Translations under genes and position numbers: made by a program
Assembly: GCA_944323705.1 (NCBI GenBank)
Contig: CALUTM010000009.1
Location: 1-46,186 of the forward strand
From: Candidatus Gastranaerophilales bacterium
GTDB taxonomy: Bacteria > Cyanobacteriota > Vampirovibrionia > Gastranaerophilales > Gastranaerophilaceae
DNA: 46,186 nt
Direction of reading: 5' to 3'
Notes under the pieces: model-generated
The model's database searches: none
Told to the model about the DNA's origin: nothing
What the model saw: the letters and a program-made list of their open reading frames with translations, nothing else
Shown: positions 14,799-23,944 of the stretch, piece by piece
Position numbering within the stretch: the first letter of the stretch is position 1
Layout of the letters: every line of letters begins with the position of its first letter

Positions 14799-17792
14799 AT
14801 GACCGAAAATGTAAAACCGCTTGATATAGACTTATCATTAAAGAAAAATAATGTTGATGAATTCTTTTTCAACCTGAGCGAAAATCCAAACGGGTTTAAA
14901 AACAAAGATTTCAGATATACATTGAGTTTAATATATCAATTAGTCGAGGATGAATTTGAGGGGATATTTTTGTCCCCCAATTCTCCGGTCAGAAATACGG
15001 AATTTTTGCTTATTAATGACGGAACGTCAGAAAATCCCAGACTCTCTTTTTTCGTAACCCCTACAAATAATTTTCAGTTTTACCTGAAGTCTAAAGGCTC
15101 AATGTTCAGATTTACTCCAAAGGAAGTGAACGGACAAATAGGTTACGTAATGCCGTTGGATTTAGTGCTTGATTATTTCGGCGGTTTTGGTGAAATAGTT
15201 GACTTTTCCTATCTTACACGCACATTTGCATACTTTAATAAGCTTACTCATTTTGTAATGAAGCTTATTGAAAAACTCTATTTTATTCCGTCGGTACATA
15301 GGAAAGAGAAAACGGGTTCATTTAGAATAGTGTATGAACCGATTATTTCAAATAAAGAATCCGCAAAAATTATTAACGAGCTGGAAAATAACGTCCCCGA
15401 AAATCTCTTCATAAAAGGAGAGCGACCAAAGGATTTTGTGGAAAGATTTGTCAGGGAGTACTTAAATTACCTTATATACAAATTTTTGGGCATAAAGGCA
15501 TACCGTTTTAAGGATATTAAATCCGGGCATTATATGATTAAGGACCTTGAACAAAGATGCCTTATGAAAGGCAAAGACGTTGCGGAAGATATTGCCCAGT
15601 GGTTTGATGAATTGTATTTGGGTAAATATGACCTTATCCCGTTCTTTAAGATAAATAAAATACATGACGACGAATTTGAACTCAAAATTCATATTAAAAA
15701 CAGAAAAACCAATGAAAGTGTTATTCTTGATGACTTGTACAAAAAAGATGTAATTTGGGGACTGGAAACAGAGGATATTGCTAAAATTATTGAAAAACAG
15801 TTGAACTATGCACTCAGATATATGCCCGAGTTGGAGACTTTGTTTGAGGACGAAGAGAAGCTATCTCTAAGGCTTAATCTTAACGAAGTTTATAAGATAA
15901 TTGCTCAAACAGCATACTATTTGCAAAAAGCACAAATAGAGGTTATTTTACCCGAAGAATTAACCAATATTATTGTCCCGAGGGCATCAATCAATGCGAA
16001 GGTCAAGGCTTCCCGCTCCGCAGAATTAATGCAGATATTCAATACCGTCTCAAGCAGTGCAATAAGTCTGGATGATATTTTGGAATTTTCTTACGAAGTG
16101 TCGCTCGGCGATGAAAAAATATCGTTGGAAGAGTTTAACAAGCTCGTTAACGAAAGTGACGGATTAATTCAATATAAAGGCAAATATATTCTGGTTGACA
16201 AGGCAGAAGGACAAAAACTCGTAGAACAAATTAAAAATGCAAACCATAAGAAGATGACCCGCTTGGAACTTATTCATGCTTCAATGTCAGGTCAGCTCCA
16301 AAACTATGATTTTAACTATGACGAAGCCTATGCCAACGTAATCAAGGACTTTACAAAACCGATTGAAGTTACGCAGCCCGAGAGTTTAAAAGGAACATTG
16401 AGAGCTTATCAAATGACAGGTTTAAAATGGCTCTGGACAAATATATCAAAGGGATTTGGCTGCTGCATGGCAGATGATATGGGGTTAGGGAAAACTATTC
16501 AGGTAATAAGTCTCATTCTGAAACTGAAAGAGGAAAAGAAATTAAAAAATCCTGTACTTGTTATCTGCCCGACAACCCTTATGGGAAACTGGATGAAAGA
16601 GCTGCAAATGTTTGCTCCATCACTTAAAACCTCCACTTACCACGGAATGGACAGAAAATTAGACATGAAATGCGATGTAATCCTGACTACGTATGCAATT
16701 ATGCGTATTGATGTTGAGGAAATGAAGAAAAATACATGGGGTATGGTTGTTGTCGATGAGGCACAAAACATCAAAAATCCAGATACGGCTCAGACAATTG
16801 CAGTCAAAACACTTAAGTCCGATATAAAAATAGCTATGACGGGTACACCGGTTGAAAACAGGCTTACGGAACTATGGAGTATTTTTGATTTTCTGAACAA
16901 AGGTTACCTTGGCTCTTTAAAAGAGTTTCAAAAGAGTTATGCGGTTCCGATTGAAAGATTTAAGGAAAAATCAAGAGCTTCAAAACTAAAACTTTCCGTT
17001 TCTCCCTTTGTACTCAGACGCTTAAAAACAGATAAGCACGTTATATCCGATTTACCAGACAAAATGGTAATGAACGATTATTGTTATCTTGCAAAACCAC
17101 AGGCTATTTTGTATGAAAAAACATTAAACGAAATGATGGAAAAAATAAGCGGTTTTACGGGCGTTAACAGGAGGGGAAATATCTTTAAACTTATTACGGC
17201 TCTCAAACAAATTTGCAACCACCCGTATCAGTTTTTAAAAAGCGGTGAAACGTCAAAAGAGTTATCGGGGAAAGCGGAAAAGTGCGTCTCACTGGTTCAA
17301 AGTATCATAGATAACAATGAAAAGACACTTATTTTTACCCAGTACAAAGAAATGGGAGACCTTTTGACGAAAATCTTAACAGAAGAGTGCAACACAGAAC
17401 CGTCGTTTTTCCATGGTTCATTGACCGTTCCGCAAAGAGAGACACTGATAGAAGATTTTCAGAACAATGATGACAGAAAAATTATGATACTTTCTCTGAA
17501 AGCAGGAGGTACCGGGTTAAACCTGACAAGTGCAACAAATGTTATACATTATGATTTATGGTGGAATCCTGCGGTTGAAGATCAGGCAACTGATAGAACT
17601 TACCGTATCGGTCAGGATAAAAATGTTATGGTACACAGACTTATAACCCTCGGTACTTTTGAAGAAAAAATCGATGAAATGCTAAAATCAAAGAAAGAAC
17701 TTGCAGATTTGGCAGTCTATGAGGGAGAAAAAATCATTACTGAGCTTTCGGATCAGGAAATATACGACATATTTTCTCTTTCTGCGGGATAA
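14799..17792 (+). CDS. SNF2-family DEAD/DEAH helicase-like ATPase
   Basis: The 997-aa product is a bacterial Swi2/Snf2 ATPase. An N-terminal accessory region of about 500 residues resembles those attached to many bacterial SNF2 proteins. The motor follows: DDMGLGKT (about 558-565, Walker A), VVDEAQNIKNP (DEAQ box near 653), and MTGTPVENRL. The second RecA lobe has LIFTQYKEMGDLL, LKAGGTGLNL and DQATDRTYRIGQ (near 928). Such proteins translocate on DNA and remodel protein-DNA complexes or RNA polymerase. The specific target is not visible. It is tightly downstream of gpmI, with no functional link obvious. Confidence 0.92.
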   Translation: MTENVKPLDIDLSLKKNNVDEFFFNLSENPNGFKNKDFRYTLSLIYQLVEDEFEGIFLSPNSPVRNTEFLLINDGTSENPRLSFFVTPTNNFQFYLKSKGSMFRFTPKEVNGQIGYVMPLDLVLDYFGGFGEIVDFSYLTRTFAYFNKLTHFVMKLIEKLYFIPSVHRKEKTGSFRIVYEPIISNKESAKIINELENNVPENLFIKGERPKDFVERFVREYLNYLIYKFLGIKAYRFKDIKSGHYMIKDLEQRCLMKGKDVAEDIAQWFDELYLGKYDLIPFFKINKIHDDEFELKIHIKNRKTNESVILDDLYKKDVIWGLETEDIAKIIEKQLNYALRYMPELETLFEDEEKLSLRLNLNEVYKIIAQTAYYLQKAQIEVILPEELTNIIVPRASINAKVKASRSAELMQIFNTVSSSAISLDDILEFSYEVSLGDEKISLEEFNKLVNESDGLIQYKGKYILVDKAEGQKLVEQIKNANHKKMTRLELIHASMSGQLQNYDFNYDEAYANVIKDFTKPIEVTQPESLKGTLRAYQMTGLKWLWTNISKGFGCCMADDMGLGKTIQVISLILKLKEEKKLKNPVLVICPTTLMGNWMKELQMFAPSLKTSTYHGMDRKLDMKCDVILTTYAIMRIDVEEMKKNTWGMVVVDEAQNIKNPDTAQTIAVKTLKSDIKIAMTGTPVENRLTELWSIFDFLNKGYLGSLKEFQKSYAVPIERFKEKSRASKLKLSVSPFVLRRLKTDKHVISDLPDKMVMNDYCYLAKPQAILYEKTLNEMMEKISGFTGVNRRGNIFKLITALKQICNHPYQFLKSGETSKELSGKAEKCVSLVQSIIDNNEKTLIFTQYKEMGDLLTKILTEECNTEPSFFHGSLTVPQRETLIEDFQNNDDRKIMILSLKAGGTGLNLTSATNVIHYDLWWNPAVEDQATDRTYRIGQDKNVMVHRLITLGTFEEKIDEMLKSKKELADLAVYEGEKIITELSDQEIYDIFSLSAG

Positions 17793-17873
17793 ATTCCCTC
17801 TTCAGCTATAAGAGAAGAGCTTAGGGATAGGAGTTAAGATAATTATTTAGGGGCAAAGTAAAAAAGGGAAATT

Positions 17874-19118
17874 ATGACAACAATATCGTCAGATAAAATT
17901 CTAAAACTGTTACCGTCATTTTTTGAGATTGATATAAAAGGAGAGGTCAATCTTTTTAAAAAGTTGGAGAAGTTTTTGATTTTTGATGAAGGTTATGTTT
18001 ACTATGCAAACCCTGACAGTTTGCAGCTCAAATATTCTTATAAAAAGCTCTCTCAGTATAAGCCCGAAACAACATTTCCAATAAGTTCCGAACTTAAGAA
18101 GGATATTTTTTCCCCAAGCGGCAGAATATGTGATTGCAATTCAAAACTAATAAAGGCTTTGGGGTTAGGGAATCAAAAATCCTATTTAATCTCAAAGATA
18201 TCAATAAGAGGGACTGTTTTCGGGGTAATAATTTTAGCCTCTAATCAACAGAAATTTTATCAACAAACGGATTTAGACGCGTTAGATGCGGCAGCCTCGG
18301 TTTTGTCGTATGTACTTAAAGATGCAGAGCTCTCAAATGTATTTAAATTACAACTAAAGGCATTAAAAGACGGCATTATAGAAAAAAATAAGGCTTATAA
18401 AACCATAAAAGAACAAAATGAAAAAATTTTAGAGGCGGATAAAGTAAAAAATGAATTTCTGGCGAATATTTCGCATGAACTTAGGACACCACTTAATTCT
18501 ATCCTTGGATTTTCAGAAATTTTAGAGACTCAATTGTACGGGAACTTAAACAGCAAACAACAGGAATACGTTAAAGATATCAGGGTCTCGGCAACACACC
18601 TTTTAGGAATGATTAATGAAATTCTTGATATGTCTAAAATTGAGGCTAATGCAATGAAAATTGTAAAAAGTGCTTTTTGGATATCTCAAGCCGTTGATGA
18701 GGTCTGCAACATACTTTCCCCTTTGGCACAGAAAAAAAATCTTAAATTAAATAAAGTTATGGACGTTGATTTTGAAGTCTTCGCGGATTATCAAAAAATC
18801 CAACAGATTTTATACAATTTACTGAGTAACGCTATTAAGTACTCCCCAGAAAATAACGAGGTAGAGATAACAGTAAGTGCTGACGACGAAAAATTCCGTA
18901 TAACGGTGCACGACAACGGAATAGGAATTGATAAGAAATACCACGGAAAGATTTTTGCAAAATTTGTGCAGTTGGATAGTGCCTATACCAAAAAAGAGAG
19001 TTCTACTGGACTTGGCTTAACCATAACAAAAGAACTTGTTGAATTACACGGAGGAAAAATCTCTATTATAAGCGAAGTTAACAACGGGTCTACATTTATT
19101 GTTGAGATTCCGTTCTAG
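17874..19118 (+). CDS. Soluble sensor histidine kinase
   Basis: The 414-aa kinase has no predicted membrane span. Residues 1-150 look like a GAF-type sensor region. A linker helix (about 155-190) is followed by the HisKA box NISHELRTPLNS, with phospho-acceptor H201. The HATPase domain shows NLLSNAIKYSPEN (N box), DNGIGID (G1) and STGLGLTI (G2). No response regulator is adjacent; the nearest in the window is at 40223-40909. AAGGGAAA precedes the ATG. The last 23 bases overlap the convergent protease gene at 19096. Confidence 0.93.
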   Translation: MTTISSDKILKLLPSFFEIDIKGEVNLFKKLEKFLIFDEGYVYYANPDSLQLKYSYKKLSQYKPETTFPISSELKKDIFSPSGRICDCNSKLIKALGLGNQKSYLISKISIRGTVFGVIILASNQQKFYQQTDLDALDAAASVLSYVLKDAELSNVFKLQLKALKDGIIEKNKAYKTIKEQNEKILEADKVKNEFLANISHELRTPLNSILGFSEILETQLYGNLNSKQQEYVKDIRVSATHLLGMINEILDMSKIEANAMKIVKSAFWISQAVDEVCNILSPLAQKKNLKLNKVMDVDFEVFADYQKIQQILYNLLSNAIKYSPENNEVEITVSADDEKFRITVHDNGIGIDKKYHGKIFAKFVQLDSAYTKKESSTGLGLTITKELVELHGGKISIISEVNNGSTFIVEIPF

Positions 19119-19866
19119 CCAAATCATCATTAAAATATCCGACCACATACTTAAATGTATTTAGTGCCGTATCAATGCTCATTTTACGTGGATGATTTGC
19201 TCTCTTTTCTTTCACGGTAACGGTATTATTTTCCAAATCTACATCCTCAAGCACATATACATGCCAAGTTCTGCCGTCAAGCATTTTCATTCCTGTTCCT
19301 ATCACAAAGCTGTGATTTTTTTCCTTATCCATCCGTTTAAACAATTCCATAACTTCTGCACGATAACCGTTTAAATCAAGATTAAAATCCTTCTCTGCAA
19401 TAACCCTGGGTTCAACACCTGTGAAAACTTTCATAAAGTGTGAAGGAAGGTTATTTTCAAAAGCGTATGTTTTAAAGGTATCTGTAACACGGCAAATCCA
19501 AGGTTTTGCCTTATATTTTTTCTCATATTCCGCGACGGATATGTCCATACTTCTGATAATTTCGTTCGGCTGTGAATTATAGAGCTTTTCATATCCTCCA
19601 AGAGCAGTATCAGTTGGAATTGAGTATTTCAATCTGTCATTATTGGGAGAATATAAATAGCAATTTATAAATTTAGGATTTTTATCATCATATTCTATTT
19701 GCTCTTTTAAAATGCTGCGACCGTTAGGCGTGTGTGAAAGTGTTTCGAGTGTTGACATAAGATAACAGTCACTGAAAGCTTGCTTAGCATGTTTAAAATC
19801 ATCAATATCATTATCCGAAATTGATGCCCTAAACGGAATACTAAACTTGTTTAAACGACACAGCAT
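19096..19866 (-). CDS. Calpain-like (C2-type) cysteine protease
   Basis: The 256-aa protein resembles the catalytic core of calpain-type cysteine peptidases. QAFSDCYLMSTLETLS matches the Q-x-x-x-x-C box, with Q29 and C34. A late GRTWHVYVLEDVD segment gives H202, and a following ANHP (N224) aligns with the usual NPW Asn position. No signal peptide is visible, suggesting a cytoplasmic protein or one exported by another route. The start lacks a strong Shine-Dalgarno and could be later. It overlaps the histidine kinase 3' end by 23 bases on the opposite strand. Substrate unknown. Confidence 0.6.
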   Translation of the reverse strand: MLCRLNKFSIPFRASISDNDIDDFKHAKQAFSDCYLMSTLETLSHTPNGRSILKEQIEYDDKNPKFINCYLYSPNNDRLKYSIPTDTALGGYEKLYNSQPNEIIRSMDISVAEYEKKYKAKPWICRVTDTFKTYAFENNLPSHFMKVFTGVEPRVIAEKDFNLDLNGYRAEVMELFKRMDKEKNHSFVIGTGMKMLDGRTWHVYVLEDVDLENNTVTVKEKRANHPRKMSIDTALNTFKYVVGYFNDDLARTESQQ

Positions 19867-19950
19867 ATCTATATTAAAATAAAAAAAAGTAAATTATTGA
19901 TAAATTATTGCAAAAATGTTACAATTTATAAAGATAAAAGAAGAGGTTAT

Positions 19951-20376
19951 ATGCCCAAAATTGTTATAGGCTCCGATCACGGTGGTTATAAGCTTAAAAA
20001 TATGATAATAAAACATTTAAATGGTAAAGGTCTTGAAACCGTTGATATAGGATGCTTTACGGAAGAATCATGTGATTACCCGATTATAGCAAAAGCAGTC
20101 GTTCAAGAAGTGCTTAATAACCAATCTAGAGGTATACTTGTTTGTGGAACAGGAATTGGCATGAGCATTGCGGCTAACAGATTTAACGGTATAAGAGCTT
20201 CTCATTGTACAGATACTTTTAGTGCAAGAATGACAAGAATGCATAACGATTCGAACATTTTATGTTTGGGAGAGCGTATTACGGGTGCGGGGCTTGCTTT
20301 AGACATTGTAGACATCTGGCTTAAGACGGATTTTGAGGGCGGTAGGCACTTAAACAGAATTAAAATGATAGAGTAA
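19951..20376 (+). CDS. rpiB: Ribose-5-phosphate isomerase B
   Basis: The 141-aa RpiB/LacAB-family enzyme interconverts ribose 5-phosphate and ribulose 5-phosphate. SDHGGY (8-13) and LVCGTGIGMSIAANR are the signature segments, with the expected base at C65. The open frame extends 18 codons upstream, but GAAGAGG sits 5 bases before the ATG at 19951 and the protein then starts MPKIVIGSDHGG, the family norm. It heads a tight plus-strand cluster with rsfS (11-bp gap), the TPR gene and a membrane protein gene. Confidence 0.95.
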   Translation: MPKIVIGSDHGGYKLKNMIIKHLNGKGLETVDIGCFTEESCDYPIIAKAVVQEVLNNQSRGILVCGTGIGMSIAANRFNGIRASHCTDTFSARMTRMHNDSNILCLGERITGAGLALDIVDIWLKTDFEGGRHLNRIKMIE

Positions 20377-20387
20377 TTGGAGATTAA

Positions 20388-20795
20388 ATGGGAGAAGAGC
20401 TTACATCATACAAATTTGCATGCATAGTAGCAAGATTTTTGGAAGAAAAAATTGCAAAAGATATTTCTATTTTAAATATCAGCAATGTTTCCTCTTTTGC
20501 CGATTATTTTGTTATATGTTCGGCTCAAACCAACACTCAGGTAAAGGCTCTTACGGAAAATCTCTGTGATAAAGTTAAAAACGTCTTTGGGAAATTACCG
20601 ATAGGGCGTGAAAACGATTTAAAAAACAGGTGGAATTTGATTGACTACGGCGACGTAGTGGTTCATATTCTGCATCAGGACGAAAGGGATACTTACGCTA
20701 TAGAAAAATTTTGGAATCACGCCTTTAGTATTCCCGCTGAGACCTGGTTAAAAGAGTCTAAAGAATATTCAGAGTACGAAAATATTGAAAGATAG
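20388..20795 (+). CDS. rsfS: Ribosomal silencing factor RsfS
   Basis: The 135-aa protein of the RsfS/YbeB/Iojap family binds L14 on the large ribosomal subunit and blocks subunit joining when nutrients are scarce. The core SSFADYFVICSAQTNTQV and the later WNLIDYGDVVVHILHQDER-type segment are hallmarks. The length is typical, with a slightly long C-terminal tail. GGAG precedes the ATG. It lies 11 bp after rpiB and 3 bp before the TPR gene. Confidence 0.95.
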   Translation: MGEELTSYKFACIVARFLEEKIAKDISILNISNVSSFADYFVICSAQTNTQVKALTENLCDKVKNVFGKLPIGRENDLKNRWNLIDYGDVVVHILHQDERDTYAIEKFWNHAFSIPAETWLKESKEYSEYENIER

Positions 20796-20798
20796 GTT

Positions 20799-21869
20799 AT
20801 GGATAAAAAAGAATTAAACAGGGCAATTGAAAAAACAGTTTTAAAAATGGCAATGGAACCACACAACGTTGATCATTACCATGAGCTTGCAAAGTATTAT
20901 GCTATGGATAACCAATATGATAAGGTTATTTCGGTATATGAAAGTCTTTTGGAAATAGATCCGAAGGATTTACAAACACTTTTGAATTTAGGAAGTATAT
21001 GGTTCTATTCTAAAGAATACAAAAAGGCTCTTAAATATTTTAATCAGGCAATGATTGTAAACCCGAGTAATTATCTTGTGTACTACAATTTAGCTAACAC
21101 TTATGCAGAGCTGAAAAATTTTTCCAAGGCATTGCATTTTTATAACAGGACCCTTGACTTTAATTCTCAGGATCCTGAGGTTTATAATGCTATCGCACTC
21201 TTGTATCATGATTTTGAAGACTATGTTGAGGCAAAAGCGTATTATGAAAAGGCTCTGTCACTTGACCCTAACAATCTTACCGCACTTGTAGATTTGGGGA
21301 ATGTTTGCTTCAAGCTCTTTGATTACAATAAGGCACTTGAGTACTATTATAAAGTATTTGAGCTTGCCCCGGATAATAAAACAGTTGCCTTGTGTATTGC
21401 AAATACATTGTCTGTTAATAAAGATAAAGAAAAATGCTATGATTACTTTGAAAAGGCATTAAAACTACCAGGTGATAACTATAAAGCGTATACTTGCTAT
21501 GCAATTGCAAAATCTGATTTTGGTGATTATGAAGACGCAATTGAGCTTTACAAAAAAGCTATAGAGCTTAATCCTAAAGAAGCAAACGGTTACATACTGG
21601 CAGGAAATTTGTACTCAAATTTAAAAAAATACAAAGAAGCAGAACAAGAATATAAAGAAGCTCTTAAAATAAATAAACTCGATCCGAGTATTTTTGTACT
21701 CATCGCAAATGTATACTATATGAATAATGAAATTGAGCGTTCTATATATTCATATCGTGCAGCAGTTAATATGAGACCGGAAAATGATGAGTATAAGCTT
21801 GTATTTATACAAGTACTGGATGATTTTATAGAAGATTACAGAAAGGACGAAATAGTTGCAGCCATCTAG
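20799..21869 (+). CDS. Tetratricopeptide repeat protein
   Basis: The 356-aa protein is built almost wholly of about nine tandem 34-residue TPRs from residue 23 to about 330, with standard W/LG-Y-A-F-A-P positions (for example ALKYFNQAMIVNPSN, AIELYKKAIELNPKE). There is no signal peptide or membrane span. It should act as a protein-interaction scaffold in the cytoplasm; partners are unknown. It follows rsfS by 3 bp. The next gene starts with TTG inside its last codons, so they are translationally coupled. Confidence 0.93.
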   Translation: MDKKELNRAIEKTVLKMAMEPHNVDHYHELAKYYAMDNQYDKVISVYESLLEIDPKDLQTLLNLGSIWFYSKEYKKALKYFNQAMIVNPSNYLVYYNLANTYAELKNFSKALHFYNRTLDFNSQDPEVYNAIALLYHDFEDYVEAKAYYEKALSLDPNNLTALVDLGNVCFKLFDYNKALEYYYKVFELAPDNKTVALCIANTLSVNKDKEKCYDYFEKALKLPGDNYKAYTCYAIAKSDFGDYEDAIELYKKAIELNPKEANGYILAGNLYSNLKKYKEAEQEYKEALKINKLDPSIFVLIANVYYMNNEIERSIYSYRAAVNMRPENDEYKLVFIQVLDDFIEDYRKDEIVAAI

Positions 21870-22263
21870 ACATATATATCCTATTGAGAAAATTATTTCT
21901 GCTGCATCATATCTTACAGCGGGCGGAGCAGGTTTTATATGGCTCATAATTGCAGCTTTACTAAAAAAGCATGTAACACCTTTTCTTCTATACCATATTT
22001 TACAATCAATATTTCTTTCTATTGCATATTTCTTGTTAGCAACATTTGCAGAGCTTGTTTATGTTATTTTATACAGAATTCCGCTTATTAATGCGATTCC
22101 GTATTTTATAAATATGCCGATACCTTTTTTTATGGGACTTTCTATAGTCCAAACAATAACAACTGCAATAATTTTATACCTTGCAATTACCGCAGGAATG
22201 GGACTATACAGTTATTTCCCCTGGGTTTCGGATATTATAAACGTCAATATGGGTAGAAAGTAG
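21856..22263 (+). CDS. Small multi-pass membrane protein, possibly Tic20-like
   Basis: The 135-aa protein has about four hydrophobic helices (roughly 16-38, 45-75, 80-95, 96-120). It starts at TTG 21856, inside the TPR gene, with AAGGACG about 8 bases upstream; no ATG lies early in the frame. The opening PIEKIISAASYLTAGGAGFIW and the tail FPWVSDI recall small cyanobacterial Tic20/YCF60-type or DUF4870-type membrane proteins, but the match is by eye only. The stop abuts the convergent gene at 22264. Confidence 0.6.
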   Translation: MQPSRHIYPIEKIISAASYLTAGGAGFIWLIIAALLKKHVTPFLLYHILQSIFLSIAYFLLATFAELVYVILYRIPLINAIPYFINMPIPFFMGLSIVQTITTAIILYLAITAGMGLYSYFPWVSDIINVNMGRK

Positions 22264-23142
22264 CTATAAGACCATTGCTAAAATCATCAAAATCATAGCC
22301 CCTATTTCCATAGCTGTCGACATTCGTTGACTGAATTTATTTGAATCGTATCTTGAAGACGATTTTTTTGCTTTATTTGCACTGTTGAGACGTCTTATAC
22401 GACTTTCAGTATCTTCATTAGAGAATTCGGTTCCAAAAGTTTCGTATTCTAATTGAGCCAATTCATTGTCGAGCGTGTTATTGGCAGGAGGCAGTGCATA
22501 CCCGCCGCCAAAATCTCCATAATTTGCGTAAGGTCTTGAGTAATTTCTCTGTCCGTATGGCATGCCAAATCGATTTGAGCCTATACCAGAAAGTTCAACT
22601 GAATCTATTGCATTATCATCATAATATTCTCTGTTATCAGCAAGAGTTTGAGGCATAACCTTGGCTTTTATTCTGTCCATTCTTGTTGAATAATCATCAA
22701 CATCATAAATTTTTCCGAAAAGTTTTCTCTCTATAGCCACAATTCTGGAATGAAAATCCCTGTTTTTGTATGTTTGATTAAAAATTTTCTGCTCAATCTC
22801 ATCTACCACTGGATAGTTAACACTGCTATCAGCTTGTGCCAATTCTTCCTCTTCTCTGAATGTATCCTCTGTCGGAGGAATTTCAAGTCCTATAACATCC
22901 GCGGAGACATCACCGGACAGTTTCATAATTCGTTTATTTATGTCACCACTTGAAGCTTTTCCGTAGATTGTTTTCTCCAATCTTGCGACCCGGTTTTGAG
23001 AACTGTCATTTGAATAATCAAAGCCGTATATTTCATTTTCTATTTTTGAGATTGTACTCTCATTATTTCCTGCCTCTGAGGGAAATGGAATAAATAAGAA
23101 AGTATATATTAATATAAGAAGAGTTGATATTATTTTTTTCAT
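22264..23142 (-). CDS. Secreted protein with internal LE-x-x-IYG-type repeats
   Basis: The 292-aa product starts MKKIISTLLILIYTFLF, a signal peptide ending near PSEAG. The mature part has three diverged copies of a motif of the form IxxIExxIYG...RVxRLExxIYG: ISKIENEIYGFDYS, VDEIEQKIFNQTYK and LAQLEYETFGTEFS, each followed by an Arg-containing second half. The middle is Tyr/Gly/Asn-rich, and a hydrophobic C-terminal segment (MEIGAMILMILAMVL) could anchor it. The ATG at 23142 has AAGGTGG 8 bases upstream, so it is preferred to the in-frame start at 23163. Function is unknown; an envelope location is inferred. Confidence 0.75.
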   Translation of the reverse strand: MKKIISTLLILIYTFLFIPFPSEAGNNESTISKIENEIYGFDYSNDSSQNRVARLEKTIYGKASSGDINKRIMKLSGDVSADVIGLEIPPTEDTFREEEELAQADSSVNYPVVDEIEQKIFNQTYKNRDFHSRIVAIERKLFGKIYDVDDYSTRMDRIKAKVMPQTLADNREYYDDNAIDSVELSGIGSNRFGMPYGQRNYSRPYANYGDFGGGYALPPANNTLDNELAQLEYETFGTEFSNEDTESRIRRLNSANKAKKSSSRYDSNKFSQRMSTAMEIGAMILMILAMVL

Positions 23143-23293
23143 AGGGTACCACCTTGTTACCACTATAAAAGGGGAAACAACTCTTATCTATTGAACTGTC
23201 CAACAAAAAATTTTTAAATAAATTTACTTAAAAAGTATTAAATATTATAACTAATGGAAAATTTTTATAAATAATTCCTTCTAAGTACGGTGG

Positions 23294-23944
23294 CTATATA
23301 TAAAGTCTTGCAAAATCCAAATCACTTTTTATTGTAATTTTTATATTGGTATAACTTCCGTTAACAATGTATACAGGGATGTTCAAGGTTTCCAACATAG
23401 AACAGTCGTCAGTAAAATTGCCGTCTCTTAATTTTTCGTGTGCTGATTTAATAATTTCAGTCTTAAATCCCTGAGGTGTTTGCGTATTGTAAAGCTTTGC
23501 TCTATCAACCGTCCTTATAATCCGTCCGTTTTCATCAACCTCTTTAATCGTGTCGGTTGTTTTTGTCATTACCGAAATCGCTCCCTTATCGAGTACAGCC
23601 TCCAACACATACGCAATAGTATCTTTTCTTATCAAAGGTCTTGCACCGTCATGAATTAGCACATATTCATTATTTACATATTTAAGAGCGTTATAAACAG
23701 ATTTTTGCCTTGTATTACCGCCCTCTATAATTTTTATTTTAGGATTTTTAAACAATTCCTCTAAAATTTCAATAATAGAAGCATTTGCAGAAATTATAAT
23801 TTCGTCAATTTCATCAAAATCAATAAACTTGGAAACGGTCTCTTCAATAACGGTTTTATCTTTAAGAGTCACCAGAAGCTTGTTTTCGCCTCCATACCTT
23901 GACGAAGTTCCGCCCGCTGTTATTATCAATGAAAATTTATTCAT
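23294..23944 (-). CDS. ispD: 2-C-methyl-D-erythritol 4-phosphate cytidylyltransferase
   Basis: The 216-aa enzyme of the MEP isoprenoid pathway joins CTP and MEP. The N-terminal nucleotide-binding loop reads AGGTSSRYGGENK. Other family segments are HDGARPL and TQTPQGF. A C-terminal KITIKSDLD motif completes it. It starts 4 bases inside the thiL stop (ATGA overlap), so the two are translationally coupled, although the pathways (isoprenoid and thiamine) differ. Confidence 0.95.
   Translation of the reverse strand: MNKFSLIITAGGTSSRYGGENKLLVTLKDKTVIEETVSKFIDFDEIDEIIISANASIIEILEELFKNPKIKIIEGGNTRQKSVYNALKYVNNEYVLIHDGARPLIRKDTIAYVLEAVLDKGAISVMTKTTDTIKEVDENGRIIRTVDRAKLYNTQTPQGFKTEIIKSAHEKLRDGNFTDDCSMLETLNIPVYIVNGSYTNIKITIKSDLDFARLYI

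Noticed and set aside
19897-19950. Longer N-terminus for rpiB
   Set aside because: The extra 18 residues are not family-like and the ATG at 19951 has its own Shine-Dalgarno.
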